Positions 1 through 15,064 of a stretch of DNA of 64,000 nt are shown here, piece by piece. Within the stretch, counting starts at the first letter, position 1, and each line of letters opens with the position of its first letter. Under the pieces are notes generated by a model. That model saw only the letters and a program-made list of their open reading frames with translations, was not told the origin of the DNA and ran no database searches. A program made the position numbers and the translations under genes. Where the stretch lies: positions 1,149,060-1,213,059 of the forward strand of contig NW_017803854.1 of assembly GCF_001625305.1 (NCBI RefSeq), read 5' to 3'. The DNA comes from Branchiostoma belcheri (taxonomy: Eukaryota > Chordata > Leptocardii > Amphioxiformes > Branchiostomatidae).

Positions 1-246
1 AACTGTACCGGCAAAGAGTGTCATCACCCCAACTACTTCAAGTGTAAAACAAGCGGCATCTGCCGCCATCCTCAAAATCAGTGCAACGGTTGGGCTGATT
101 GTGACGACGGTTCAGATGAGGTCAACTGTACCCGCAAAGAGTGTCATCACCTCAACTACTTCAAGTGTAAGACAAGTGGCATCTGCCTCCACCCGCTTAA
201 CCAGTGCAACGGTAGGGCTGATTGTGACGACGGCTCAGATGAGGTG
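1..246 (+). repeat. Tandem 123-bp LDLa-coding repeat, two copies
   Basis: Bases 1-123 and 124-246 are close copies that each encode one 41-residue LDLa module beginning N-C-T and ending D-E-V. They differ at only a few positions and are much closer to each other than to the next module. The array is cut by the window edge, so more copies may lie upstream. Confidence 0.9.
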
Positions 247-3200
247 AACTGCACGACATGTTCCTCCCCCGGCCGTTTCTTGTGTGCGCACAGCGCGATC
301 TGTATCCGCCCGCAGCGGCAATGCGACGGAATCAACGACTGTCCCGACGGTGAGGACGAGGACAGATGTAAGTGTCCCCAGGGTATGTTCCAATGCGAGC
401 GTAGCGCCCTTCCCGACAGTCTATCACCTCACGCCTGCATACACGACATCACCTTGTCAAAATGTGGCCTCGAGGACTGCCCTGGAGCGTCCGATCAGAG
501 TGGCGTGGACTGCGTCTTGGGCATTAGTCGCATCGATGGCTGGGGCTTCATCAGGCAATGCTCAAACGAGACTGAGTTCACGTGCGAAACAACGGGCATC
601 TGTGTTCCGTGGTCTCGCGTGTGTGATGGCGTGGACGACTGTGGTGACGGCTCGGAGGAGACTTGCGGCGCTGACCCTCAGCCCGCCCCCTGCTACCTCG
701 GAGCTGCGGAGTTCCGATGCGCGACCGGTAACACGTGCGTCCCGGCCGCAACGCGCTGCGATGGCGTCGGCGACTGCGAGGACCAGTCGGACGAGATCGG
801 CTGCGGTAAGCTCACGTTTCCTCGTTTTTTTATCAAACAACTGAGGTAGCCAGCCATTATGGCTTCCCTAGCTGTACCCAGCTGTAGGAATGTGGTCAAC
901 CCCTAGCTACCACTTCTGCATATAGTCACTACAATTGTTTTTGTTTGTTTTTACCACCACCACCGGTCACGCAGGGGAAGGACCACTCCCCTAAGCACTA
1001 GGCCCCGCGAGGGGTGTTGCTTAGTATCGTGTAGAAGAAGAAGAAGAAGAACATTTAAATTTACAGGACACAGTGGTGGGCAACTCTAGCAGGTTGCTAA
1101 TCTTAGCCCCACCACTGACAAAGAAGAGTAAATACAATCATGGTAACAAAACAGCAACAAGCAATAAAACAGCATATAACAAAACAGCAAATGGACGATA
1201 TAAGCGACAACATGCATGTAAAAGATGATCATAATGTTTTGAACGTTACCGTAGGCAGTTAAACACATTTAGTTATTTGCGAGGATGCCACGACGGGCTA
1301 GGTACAGGTCAAGATATAACAGACAATAATAGTAACAAAACAGCAACAAGTAACAAAACAGCATATAACAAAACAGCAAATGGCCGATATAAGCCATAAC
1401 ATGCATGTGAAATAAGGATCATAATGTTTTGAACGGCCAGACAGCCATTTCCGTAGCACGGCAACTGGATTTTGAATACCACACACCCACGACCGTCCCA
1501 AGAATGTCTCCAGTCATTCCGTTTGTGGTCGTGAGACGATCGTACAACGAATATGTGACCGGGTCCTTACTCACACAGAGTATGTCGTTAGAGTCTCCTT
1601 GTTCTTCTTTCTGTGGGGTGACCGCCTTCGTCATGTCGAAGATTCTGTCACCATGAATGGGATTTATTGCTCAAGGGGGGGGGGTATGTAATGAGGAGAG
1701 GAGTTATAAGTCTTATATTATGGACTTGAAGTCCTCCAGGTTTAGCCAGGTGTCCAGCCTTGTTAGCTTTAGTCCGCTCCCCAAGATCCGCTCCCCGCCA
1801 AGCGGATCTTGGGAAGCTAACAAGGCTGGACACCTGGCTACTCCAGATTGGTGCAGAGGGCAACGTCCGGTGACAGGCTGTTCCACTCCCGGATGGTGCG
1901 CGAGAAGAATTACTGTTGTCTATAAAGAGTTCTGCACTTAGGTAGCAGGTACGCCGCAGAGTGGGTAAAGCGAGTAGGTTTTGAGCTGCTGTGAGTAGGT
2001 TTTGAAGTACAGTTAATCACCGACGAACCTGTGTGGTACGTGTCCTTGAAGCCCTTGCCCTCCTGTTGCGTTTTGACCGACGTCTGCCCTGTACGTTTCT
2101 CCCCAGAGTGCACCAGTGCAGAGTTCCGCTGTGCGCGCAGCGGCAGGTGTGTGGAACCGGCGAGGGTGTGCGATGACGTCACCGACTGTGATGACGCTTC
2201 GGACGAGCTGCCATGCCGTAGGTTCAGCATGGATTTAGTAGAATTTCTAGCATGCATGGCGTAAAAAAAGACACGGTATGGTGTCTGCATGATGCCAAAT
2301 GTGGGGTCGTGTGGCGTAGAGGCAGAGTGCTCGACTCGGGACCAAGAGGTCCCGGGTTCGAGCCCTGCTATGCCGCCGATCTTGTGCCCTTGGGAAAGGG
2401 CACGACTTTCCTCACTTCGCTCAGGTGAAAATGAGAACCGTATTGTATTGTCCCCTGTGTTGGTGGCGGCATGAAATTATGAATATAAAAAAAGACTCTC
2501 TTCATTCAGGTTGTGTTCTATCCCATTCTTCCAGTATCATGCGAGCTTCGGGGCCTGTGGCAGTGTGACAGTGGTGAATGCATCAACGCCACGTCTGTGT
2601 GCGACGGGGACAGGGACTGCATTTACGGAACAGACGAAGACAACTGCCACAGTAGGTTATTAAACTTCTTATTTCGTTGTCATTGGTTTCTTGTGGTCTT
2701 TGGGTGTGTATTTTGAGGGGTTATTTGTGGTCGATAGTTTCTTCTTTTTTTCGTGGATCTTCACCGTTGTTGCTTTGGTTGACAACTTATTAATGATAAG
2801 TCATGCCTTCAAGTACCAGAGTTATCAACCAAGGATCGAGGTGTCCAAGAATTCATTCTTTCCTAGAACTCTCGCAGAGTGCAACACGCTGCCACCAACT
2901 ACAGTAGGGGCATTGTCATTAGATAAGAGTTAGATGTTCAAGGGTTAGGTGTAACAGGTTGATCGGTGTAATGTAGCCAGCTGCCGCCGCGCTGCGTGCC
3001 TGCGAAGCTTGTATGTTACACCGAAGGATGGTTATACCGGCTATACCGATACTGATACAGAAGTGTCCGTTACCTTTCAGCACCCTGCAACGGCCTGCAG
3101 TTTGCCTGTGGCGGAACATGCCTGCCGAAGTACCGCGTCTGTGACGGGACGGACGACTGCTCTGACGGGGAGGACGAGCAAAGCTGTGCAGGTGGGCTTC

Positions 3201-3540
3201 AGCACGTACTAGTCCTACGATCGAGTAGGTATCCTAAACTTAAAACGCCACTCAAGTGCGCACTAACGCACGCACGCACGCACGCACACAAACACACACA
3301 CACACACTTGTCTTGGGGTGGTGGGACTACGGCACACATGTCAACTTTGTATATTTAAACGTTAATTGTACCTTTTTTGTGTGTGGCGCTTTTAATATAA
3401 GTTGTTAACTTGAGTGCAGCGTCACACTGTCCTTGTTATGTCTTTATGTTTTGATGAATAAACACACACACACACACACACAAAGACACACACTCTCTCT
3501 CTCTCACAAACACACACACACACACACACACTCACTCACT

Positions 3541-3626
<86 letters not shown>

Positions 3627-3682
3627 GACACACACTCTCTCTCTCTCACAAACACACACACACACACACACACACTCACTCA

Positions 3683-3749
<67 letters not shown>

Positions 3750-6700
3750 GCACACCCAATAACATCCTTTTTGAGTTATCAAAATCTCTCCTTGCAGGTT
3801 GCGGTATGAATCAGTTCCTCTGTCCGGACGGTAACGGTACCTGTCTGTTGGAGTCCCAACTCTGTAACAATCAGAGTGACTGCAGTGGAGGAGAGGACGA
3901 GGAAGACTGTGGAGGTAAATACCTCTTTGTGTGAAGTGAGCCCAGCACATCTAAACTACAAGTCCTATTTTAGCTGTTACGTGATTATGTGTCAAGTGTA
4001 GCCTCGGTCACAACCCGCCGTACGTGCTTTTTGTCCGTACGTTTTTTGGGAGGCTACGTCTGTGCTTACAACGTACGATCTCTGTGCGATTGCAACTTTA
4101 CCGTAAGGAGGCCGTACTCACACGTGCTTCTTCCGCACGGTACGTACGGGGCACGCGCGTCGCCCGTACTCGCACGCACGGGTGGTGAATCCGTAGACCG
4201 CACGCAGAAAAAGTTTTACATGCACTTAAAGTTCTACAGTGTGTCTGCGTGCTCCCAAATCCGTAAAATTCCGTACGGAGGTGGTACTCACCACGCACGG
4301 ATGCCCTGCGTTTGCCCACGTTTTTGCACGTAGACAGCACGCAGAAGCACGTACGGCGGGTTGTGACCGAAGCTTTAGTCTGACACGTATCTCTGGTAAA
4401 CAACACAGATACATGCCAGGTATCTAAAGTAAGGCATCAAATATCAAAAGCAACCGTTTAATACTGGACATATCTGCCATTTGTCACCAGTATTGATAAT
4501 CATGCAGTGATACTAGCCTCCTGTGCAGGCTCCATGTGGGTGGTAGTTTTGATACTGCGTTTTGTAGTTTTTAACGCGTTCATTTAATTGCCGGCCATCC
4601 TACAACCAGCCGCGAGAGAAGGTTTTCATCCGCCCACGGAGCCTGCTTCCATTCGGCAAGAAAGATTAAGAATCACTATAGACAAATTGGTATGGACTTG
4701 CGAAGGTTCCGTGGGCTGATGGAAACCTTCTCTCGCGGCTGGTTGTAGGATGGCCGGCAATTAAATGAACGCGTTAAAAACTACAAAACGCAGTATCAAA
4801 ACTACCACCCGCCCGAAGCCTGCACAGGAGGCTACGTGCTGACGAAGTCTCGTTGCTGACACGTTCTTTTCCCCGCAGGTGACACACCTCCTGGGTTCCC
4901 ACTGGGTCTGGCGACTCGGTACATCCCCGATACGTTCGTCACCGCCAGTTCCCAGTACAAGTCGGACTTCGCGCCGTTTCAGGCTCGCTTCACGCACCCG
5001 GCTACACCGGGACACTGTTGGGTACCGAGCTCTGTGAGGGGTGAATGGCTGCAGGTATGTTTGGTAACTAGGTACGTAGGTTTTGTTTCCGGCGTGTTTG
5101 TTTGTGTGATTGCTTGTGTTTTCGTACCATAGTCACTTCCACGTGTTAGGCACGTCGGGGACACTGACAGGAAGTTAGGTTAAAGAGCTGTTCGTGAAAA
5201 GTTCCAGAAAAGATTATTTCATTACCCGTCTTCAATTTCCTGCTATATGTATGCCTGTTGCCTTATGACTCCTATGAGCCAGTGGAAAAATGCGTCTCCC
5301 ATTGGTATTCTGACTGGTTCACATTGCACTGCAGCACAGGTGTCGCTGCTATAAATGCATTCCCTGTGCTGCAGTGCAATGGAAAACCAGCCAATATTGC
5401 CCTGAGGATGGTGACAGACGGTCACCGAAACGTCAGCTGTGAATACAAACACTTGAAACACAAGCTTCTTTATGCTGGGGTCACATTTCCAAGCCGGGGC
5501 CCGGCCGGGCTGTTTCGATTAACGAAAAATCAACAATTTTTATCAAGAATATACGTAAATAGTTCCATTGTTGATATTTTTCAATCTTTCTGTACTGTGC
5601 TTTGTTGCGTTTTATACTATATTTTTCGTTCCAAATGACTACCCGGCCGGGCCCCGGTTTGGAAATGTGACCTCAGCATTACTCAGTGACTTACCAACCT
5701 AGTGAAACTATTCACAGATGAGAATACATGTGACTGTATCGTTGACTGCAGGTTTACTTTGGGAAGACGACTAACGTCACAGGTGTGGTGGTGGGCGGCG
5801 GCTGCTCCAACTGGGACCTGCGCAGCTGGGTGACGTCGTTCACCCTGGCCTTCAGTATGGACGGTGCAACGTGGAGACCGTACGGAGGCAGTGGCAGGGC
5901 TCTGGTAAGGCCACACCAAGTAAATTTTATTGATGACGTCCTTTGAAGATCCTATTTCTAATGCGAGAGGGCGAAAAAACAAGAAGGGCCCTAAAAAACA
6001 AGAGGCCTAGATCAGAAATATACTAAGAGACGACAAATGTTAGGACACAAATTGAATGAGGTAACACAGATTAACAAGCAAGAAGTCTTTTATTCATCAT
6101 CAAAACAGCAATAAATCAGGTGGAACAGCAGTTGTTGTCCTGTCCTGTTTTCGCGTTACGGGTTTCACGTCAATCTGACGATTTGCGGCACTGTCGTGAC
6201 TCTTTGGTCATAGTTATAGGAAGCGGAATTTCTTGTTTTATTTGTCTAGGAACATGCCAAAACAAATGCGCGCGCGGACGTCATCCATAAAATTAACTTA
6301 GTGTGGCCTAAGGAGAGTTTNNNNNNNNNNNNNNNNNNNNNNNNNNNNNNNNNNNNNNNNNNNNNNNNNNNNNNNNNNNNNNNNNNNNNNNNNNNNNNNN
6401 NNNNNNNNNNNNNNNNNNNNACTCCCCCCCCCCCGGAAAAATTGTGAAAAATTGAACCTTCTAAAATAGCATTTCCTACGTTTTGCAGAGGGTTTCAAAG
6501 GAAATATTAATGACAAGGTGAGCAGTTTTTCTAGGATCCCAGTCCCGCTGGTGATACAAACCAGTCCAAGTTTCAAAGAAAAATCTTGGACCTTTAGATA
6601 AAAAGTTTACCTTTGAGCCTTGTGAGGGGCCTTCCGAACCCCCACTGGCTACGGGCATCTATATCTATCTATATATCATACTGGGCAAAGCCCCAAACTG

Positions 6701-9700
6701 GGGCATCACGCCCAGGGTCTTGACAATGGACCGTTGGGATGAGGTGCTCCGTTCAGGGAAAAAAATCAAACAAGAAAGTGCTTATGGTGTACAAAAATAA
6801 ACAGTGCTATGAACATGGCCGCAATGTGTCTGTAATGAATGACTAAGGAGTGGGGAGGCCCATGTATTGGGCCAACCCCATCCTGAAGATGTCTGTAGTT
6901 GGTGCTGAGACTAAATGTGCTGGTAGGTAGTTCCATTCAATGATTGTTTGTGGGAAAAACTAAATCTGTATACATCTGTTTTGCATGAAGGAATTGTGTA
7001 ACGTAGGTGGTGTCCTCTTGTTGGGTTGGTGTTTCTGGAGGTGTATTCATGTATGGGTATGGCTACTAAGTTGTTGATTGCGATGCTTGAGCCTGTATCT
7101 ACTGCTTTTTTGCCCAGACGGTGTTCCCAGGGAACAGAGACCGGTATCGGAAAGTGAGTAGCCCTTTCGAAGACCCCGTGACGTCACGCTACATCCGGCT
7201 GTACCCGGAACGATACGAAGGCTGGGTTGCCATGGTGATGGAGGTGTACGTCACAAACGGTGAGTCGTCATTCTTTTTATGTTTACCGAAGGAAACATAT
7301 TGTTTTTGCTCCATTTCTTCTTCTTCTGTTCCAAACACTAACCTCTGACCTGGCCAATGGCCTCTTTTGTTGACGTCTGTCACCATAGTAACTGGTGTTG
7401 GGTTACATAATGTAGCAATTTCATAGTAGGCATGTAGACTCCTGTCACCATATACATGTATGTGAATGCGTTTGAGTCAGAATTAACAGAGCAGACCATA
7501 TCGGAAGGTAAACATTATGCATTTGCTTTGCAAATGTTACTTTTCTAGTTACAGATCCAACTCTGGTACAATATACGTGTCAGGGTAGAGATCTGGCAGA
7601 ATCGGCAATTCTCTGCTGGTACAATCAGCGATACATTAAGTATCATACATTAAAGATGTCTAGGTTTTATTTCAAGCACAAAGTATCTAAATGATACCAG
7701 TAGCTACATGTACCAGTGTTGTACTTTTACTTTTAGGATGTGTTGGGCATGCAAAGTTAGGCTCCTGTGCAGGCCTCTTGGAGTTTTGATACTGCGTTTT
7801 GTAGAATTTTTAACGCGTTCTTTTGCCGGCCATCCTACATATAACCAGCCGCCCAGAGAAGATTTGTACCCGTAACGACCGACCATTGAATTGTCAGAAC
7901 AACAGAATTCAGACTGAGAATTTTGTATGCGGGTTGTTTGAATAAAGATTGAATTGAATAGTACATCATTCTGTTTTCAGACGAAGACACTTGGTTGCAG
8001 CAAGGCGAGTACGCCCCGTTGGGAGTCGGGGTTCACCCCGGAGCTGTCCCGGCGAAGATTTCCGACTCCGCCCTCCGTGCCTCTTCGCGTGACGGCGAGT
8101 TCTTCCCGCGCCACGCCCGCCTGCACAACGGGCAGGGGCAGCAGCAGGGAGCGTGCTGGTCTCCGGCCCCGGGCCTGGACACGGACCAGTGGCTTCAGGT
8201 ACATGTCTAGCCTCTACCAGGCTTCAGAGGCGGCTGGAAAGAGTAGAGGTTGACTAAATAGATAGATAACATGTCATGGGAGTGGGTCCGCTATGCATCT
8301 GTGTACTTACTCCCCTGACTCCTCTGTCTACTAGGTTTTGAACAATTTTTATTCTTTCCGGCCGCGTCTGAAGCCTGTTAGAGGCTAGTACAACATATCA
8401 TCGTCTCACCATATTGGTAGTTTATGGGCCGGTCAAATTCACGTGGGGAATTCAGGAAGCCGAGGATTGCATGGAATCTTGGATCCTTGTCACAGAAAAT
8501 GCGGTGATCTTGAATACCTCAGAATCTGCACGGGAACAAGTACGAATTAGAGGGAATTCAGGAAGAAGAGCTAGGATGAGCTTTCATTCAGTTTGATTAG
8601 AAATGTTGTTCTTCCTATGTTCTTTTTTAAAACAAAGTGTTTAACGGTTAAGAGATTCATCAGTCACGTAAAACTGAGACTTGTGCGGAACTTCTGGCCT
8701 AGAGTACAAATAAAATGAAGTCTGAACTCTCCAATTTGTTGGAGAGCGCCACCTACATCGGCTACATATAGCAGCGAGATGCAGTACTCCAGTCAGAAGC
8801 TCTGAAGAAGGTGTCTGACAGACACCGAAACGTCAGCAAGGTGAGAATTTATCGGTTGTGTAAAAAGAAATACTTGTCTCCTCTCCAATTTGTTGTTTCA
8901 GATCAAGCACGACAAGGTACACAAGGTTGTGGGCGTGGTCACCCAGGGCGCGTACAACATGGAGCGCTGGGTGACGTCATACACACTGGCCTTCTCTCTG
9001 GGCGGACTGATGTGGACGCCGGCGACAGGCGGGGAAAGCGGCGAAGGGGAACTGGTTTGTTCAACTGCACATAACGTACATTTATATGATGTACAAAATG
9101 GCAAACAAGATAGTGGACATTCAAGTGCCTAAAGCGGTAGTTTGCAACCACAACTGTTATATTCAGAACCTTTTCTCGACTTTTCCTTTCTAGCCTGGAA
9201 TCCATCCGTAAACGCTGTGTCTCCGCTCCGTTCCTCCGCTCTCGTGAAGGCAGAGCAATAGACAGAGCGCAGGCACAGCGTTCACGGATGGATTTCATGC
9301 CAGGCTATTCCCATTTCTCATCCAAGACCATATGCATTGTAGAGACGTATGCTGCCAAGCTGTATTTTTGTCAGGTTTAATAATGATTTTGTCGACTTGC
9401 TTACTTATTCTGTACATGTATTACCATCGCCTTTCACATGTGTATATTGTACTCATTAGTTTGTTGCATGATTTGAACTTTTATCTTATCTGTATTACGT
9501 CTGTACTTTTTGTGTCACCCGTTACCGGCTGAGTCTGCCTGCGCTGACGTAACGACATGTATCATTGCCGATCACATTGCAAGTTTTCCTGCTCAGGTAA
9601 TCCAAGGAAACACGGTCAGCCATCGCTACTCCCGCCACCTGTTGGACAAACCGATGTACGCACTCTACACCCGCTTCTACCCGCGGACCTTCCACAACCG

Positions 9701-12700
9701 GATCGCACTCAGGGTGGAGATTCTGGTCACCCCGGGTAAGGCGCTCAACGCATGGCCATGGTCGCATATGGAGGCGCCCATTTCCGTTTCTTAAGCCCTT
9801 GGGCCACACAGTGCAATCACTACAGTAGTGGGATAGTCCATTGGTAGCGGTGTGTGTTTAACTCCCATACTCTTTCTCAAATGCTGAGTGCTAATCAGAG
9901 AATGCGGTATGTACCATTTTTAAAGTCTTTGGTATGACTCGGTCGGGGATCGAACTCATGATCTACCCACTTGCACCGGCTAGGCTGTGTTTAAATTTTA
10001 TTTAAAAACACAGAATACGAGCTGATTGTAACCCCATTGTTGTCCCTTACATGCATGATTCAGGCTGTGCATCTGACGAGATCCTGTGTGACCAGGCATG
10101 TCGTGCGAGGGCAGATCTCTGTCGGCTTTTCGACGGATGTGTGCCCCTGGATTATCACTTTGGAGACACGTAAATACAATCTTATTAATCTTCGAGCAGA
10201 TCATAGGGTGGCATAAGACATTCAGTATCCATTGGCCAGAGAGGTTCCCTTGGGTGGCGTGTTGGACCCTCTCTGGCCAATGTAGACTGCCTGGCCAATT
10301 TGATACTGTCTTATGCCACCCTAGGATCTGCTTGGAGATTACAATCTTATCAAAACTTTCATCACTCAGTGATCACACACACTTGAGGTTTTGTATCTGG
10401 TGTGTCTGTGTGTTTGCTTGTGTTTCCGTACTTATTTCCACACGCTAAGCGTGGGCACTAGCAAAAGGTTAGTTCAGAGGTTTCAAAGAGGTGACAGAAA
10501 AGGTTATCTCATTTCCTGTTTCAACGTCTTGCTGTATGCATGTTTCTTATCTCATGGGAGCCAGTGGGAAAATGCACCGACAGAATCAGCGAGAAGTTCG
10601 CAATATAAGATTAGTAAAAACTCTCGACGTTTCACGGAGTTCTGTCTTGCAGACCTGTTTGTGAAGACATTCTGCATACAGAGTGCGGAGAGGAGACCAC
10701 TGCAGCAGATAAACTCGGCTGTTCGGGTTCGTTCGGTCATCTTACACCTATTTCGAAACCGTATTTCCATGTCAGTGGGCTTAGACTCACATTTCGAATG
10801 CTGCAACATATCTTAACACTGATGAAATAGCTACATTTACATGTCTTGTAAGACTGACTGACAGAGACACGTACCTGAAGTTTCAAGTTTCAAGTTTTAT
10901 TCATAAAAATCAGCCTTGCAGCCAGTGCACAAACAAGCCGTGAATAACACTGATTTTTTTACAATTGTGTAGTAAAAATAAATACAAATTAACATTACAA
11001 TACGTATACAGACACACAAACAAACACATTACAAAGCCACACGTCAAATGTCAAAGGAAAGCGTTGATGAGCTATTTTGATACACATTATAAATAATGCC
11101 CTGACTTGTTGCTTGGCAGAGATCGACAGCCAGTTCAGTCCGTGTGAGGATGACGTCAGTGCTGTAGTCTCGCGAGAACCGGAGAGATATCACGCGAGCC
11201 AGGCCTGCGATGGCAGAGAGGACTGCTCAACAGGGCAGGACGAGGCAACCTGTGAAGGTACGGTCACGCAAATCAAGCACTCTACAAGTTATCATGAGGG
11301 GTCATCTGCGTTGGTAGTAATCATAGTAAAACGTTGAACTTTATTCCAACACACAAATTATACAGAGATCAAATTTTCAGCGACGACTGTCGCCTTCACA
11401 CGGCACACCCAACTGCTTCAAACTCACTATTAAACATACTGAAACAGCTCCTCGTAGCACCGAAGGGCAAAACACCTTAAGAAGACAAGTGTGGTGTAGT
11501 GACTAGTGTACTGCACTCCGTGTCAGGGAACCACTGGGCAGGGGACCTGCGAAGAATCCTATATTGGCGAGACAGAACGCTCCCTGAGGACCAGATTTCT
11601 TGAACACAAACGCCCCAGCTTGCTGTCATACTTGAATGCATGGCTGAATGCATCGTGATGTTGTTCTTTGTGTTTCTTGAACAGGCTGTGCGCTGGAGTG
11701 TGCGGCGGACCGTAGCTGCATCCCGAGTACCTGGATCTGCGACGACATAGAAGACTGTCCGGACGGGACGGACGAGAGGGCGTGTGTTGAGGGTAGGTAC
11801 TCGACTGGTGACTAACGTAACGGCCATAAGATTTAAACTGTTTGACAACAATCGTGTTTTCAGCACCAAGGAGAGGACTGTTGCCTATTGTTGCATTAGC
11901 GATGTGTCGTTTATCGATGTGTCTCTCCTTGGACTTTGGTACACTTTTGGGTCATCTTAACTTTTATGACCAACTAACAACTGATACTTATACTCTATAT
12001 ATTCATCTTAAGTCACTGTTGGGCATAGCTTTGCAATAAACTTGTGCGTTGCCGTTGTCGTTTCGACAGGAGTCCCCAAAAACTGCTTCTTCCACTGCGT
12101 CGGCAACATGACCTGTCTGCCGACCCGGCTGCTGGGGGACGGGCACCGGGACTGTGCCGACGGAGGGGACGAAAGGGACAGTGACAGTGAGTGTTCCTGT
12201 ACATGTTTTTGGCTTTTTGATAGCCTCTACCAGGCCTTGGGAGGCAGCTGGAAAGAGTAGAAATCGGCCAGATAGCGGCAAACTGTTCTCTCCAGCAGAC
12301 CAAACGTCCCAGTTGTCGTACGTGTCAAGATCTTATAGAGGTTCATCCCCGTCATCTAAGTCATCTTTATTTTCATTGCCTTATGTTGACATGATATTGA
12401 CGACCCGCGTACACACAACCGTTGCTACAGTTGAAGAGGCCCTGGCACGCAGATGGGGATCCTGCAGCTATACCTGCATGTCTGTGTACGGTAACGCGTC
12501 GTGCGTTCCTTACGGGTTCCTCTGTGACGGTGACTCGGACTGCCGGACGGCGGAGGACGAGCAAGTCTGCCAAGGCCTCGGCCGCCCGCAAGCCGGCAAT
12601 CCTGGCGATGGGCCTGACAAAGCTGGTTTGTTTGTTTGTTTTATTTGGATCTCCGCTCGCTAGTATCACATAGATTTTACTCAGTCTGCAAAAGAAGTCT

Positions 12701-15010
12701 GGTGGAGACTATTTTCCTTAATTTATTTAAGTCGTGTAAAGTGCCTTTCCCAAGGGCACAAGATCGGCATGTCAGGACTCGAACCCGGCACCTCTAGGTT
12801 CCGAGTCGCGCACTCTGCCGCTACGCCACACGACCCCACCTAATTTCATCAGGTTGGTGAATGATTGAATAGAAGCTCTACACACTGCTCCACACCGCCC
12901 CAAGTTCTGGGGGAGGTATGTAGACGACACCGGCGTTGTGAACAGACAGGAACATGAACAGGAACTCTTCGATCACATCAACACGCAGCATGACAGTATC
13001 AAGTTCACAATTGAGAGGGAACAAGACAACCGTCTCCCCATGCTGGATGTCATGATGGTCAGGAATCCAGACAACACCATCACTACAGATGTGTTCAGAA
13101 AAGAAACCCACACCGACCACTATTTACAGTGGTCCTCCAACCACCCGGTGCAACAGAAGCTTGGGATAATTAGGACTCTTATGCACAGAGCCAACACTCT
13201 TATTGAAGATCCCGCGTTGATAGAGGCTGAAAAGGAAAAAGTCAGAGTAGCCCTCAGACACTGTGGATACCCAGAATGGGCCCTGAGGGAGGGGGAAAAC
13301 AACTCCAGAGAGGACAGAAGTAGCAAGGAACAGAGTAAGACTGGAAAACAAGAACAACTCCCAGCGAGTTACTTGGTTCTACCCTACATACATGGAGTTA
13401 CAGAGAGGTTGAAACGTGTATATGCCAAACACAATGTGAGCCTGTACTCCAAACCGGGCTTCACCTTACGTAATGCCCTTGTGAGACCCAAGGACCCTCT
13501 AGCACCCGGGGAGAAGTGCGGTGTGATCTACAAGATCAAGTGTGAAGAGTGCGGGGAGGTTTACGTTGGTGAAGCTGAGCGGTCACTGGGGGAAAGGACT
13601 TCTGAACACCAAAAGTCATTACATCAAAAAGACTGCAAATCTGCGTTAAGTCAACACCAACTCCAGGCTGGTCACAACATCACTACCAGGCCCATCTCTG
13701 ACATTATTGAAATCATAGACCAAGAGTCTCGTAACCCACATAGGAAGATTAAGGAAGCGGTGCACATACAGTTGGAAGGTGCCAAACTAAACCGGACAGA
13801 AGGTTGGGAGCTCCCCAAGACTTACTTACCCTTACTCCGGAGGGAGGCGACGGGGGGTGGTACCCGACAGACCGATGCAAGTCTCGGGCCTAGTCTCGCG
13901 CTCTCGCGAGATTAGGCCACTCCGTGAACAAGATGGACTGATAGCCATCGAAAATTTGGAGGTTAGTATCCTTATCCTTCCAAAGTTGTCACTGATGAAA
14001 GAATTCACTAGGAACTTGAATAGAAAAGTTCTTTATTCACAACCTCCTGTTAGACAAGAGACGACGTTTCGATGACCGTCTGTTATCTTTATCAGGCACA
14101 GTAATCCTGAGCCACCAACATGCCCTGATCTTGTGCCATTGGGAAAGGCACTTTACACGACTTTCCTCACTTCGGTCAGGTGAAAATGAGTATTATCCTG
14201 TCATGTATTTGTCCCCTGTGTTGGTGGCCGCATTGATATAAGTTGATGCGGCCATAAGTTGATAAAACTTGAGTGTGCCGTCACCACGTCTGGTTGTAAT
14301 AAAAAAAAACCGATGAAATTACATTACACAAATCACGTAAGTATATAATCATACATGTTGAAGGTGATTGCCCGACGTTGACCTGCGGAAGACCCGGCGC
14401 CCCGGCCCCGTACTGTGTGCCCGTTCATCTGATCTGTGACGGACACCCGGACTGTGTGTCAGGGGAGGACGAGCAGGGCTGTGGTGGCCAGCAGGCCGAG
14501 ACGTCCACCGCTCCAGTCAGCAGCACGGCGAGCGTTCGTCGGCAGGACACTGCAGAACCTTCTGTCGGTCTGGAACCATCATTTGGACCAACAGGTGGTG
14601 TATAATTGTCGAGAAAGAAGAGAAATGTTGTTTCTGTCTGTCTGTCTGTCTATCTGTCTTTTTCTCAGTCTCTCTTTCTTTATCTCTGTGTGATTGAGTG
14701 AGTGAGTGAGTGTGTGCGTGCGTGTCGTGTGTGTGTGTGTATGTGTGTGGTTTGTGTGTTACAATGTGTGTGTGTGTGTGTGTGTGTGTGCGCGTTCGTG
14801 TATATGTGTGTTCGTGTGTGTGTGCGTGCGTGCATTGTGTGTGTGTGTGTGTGCGTGGTGTGTGCGTGTCGCGCGCGCGAGCGTGTGTGTGTATGTGTGT
14901 GTGTGTATGTGTGTGTGCGTGTGTGTGTGTGCGTGCGTGCGCGCACCTGCGTGTGTGTATGTGTGTGTGTGTGCGTGTGTGTGTGTGTGTGTGTGCGTGC
15001 GTGCGTGCGC

Positions 15011-15064
<54 letters not shown>

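Noticed and set aside
2303..2475. tRNA gene
   Set aside because: A and B boxes are present, but the cloverleaf is degraded and a SINE body follows. Several dispersed copies exist.
3433..3950. Long open frames rich in His-Thr or Cys-Val on both strands
   Set aside because: They are translations of the CA/TG microsatellite. The real exon here is 3798-3914.
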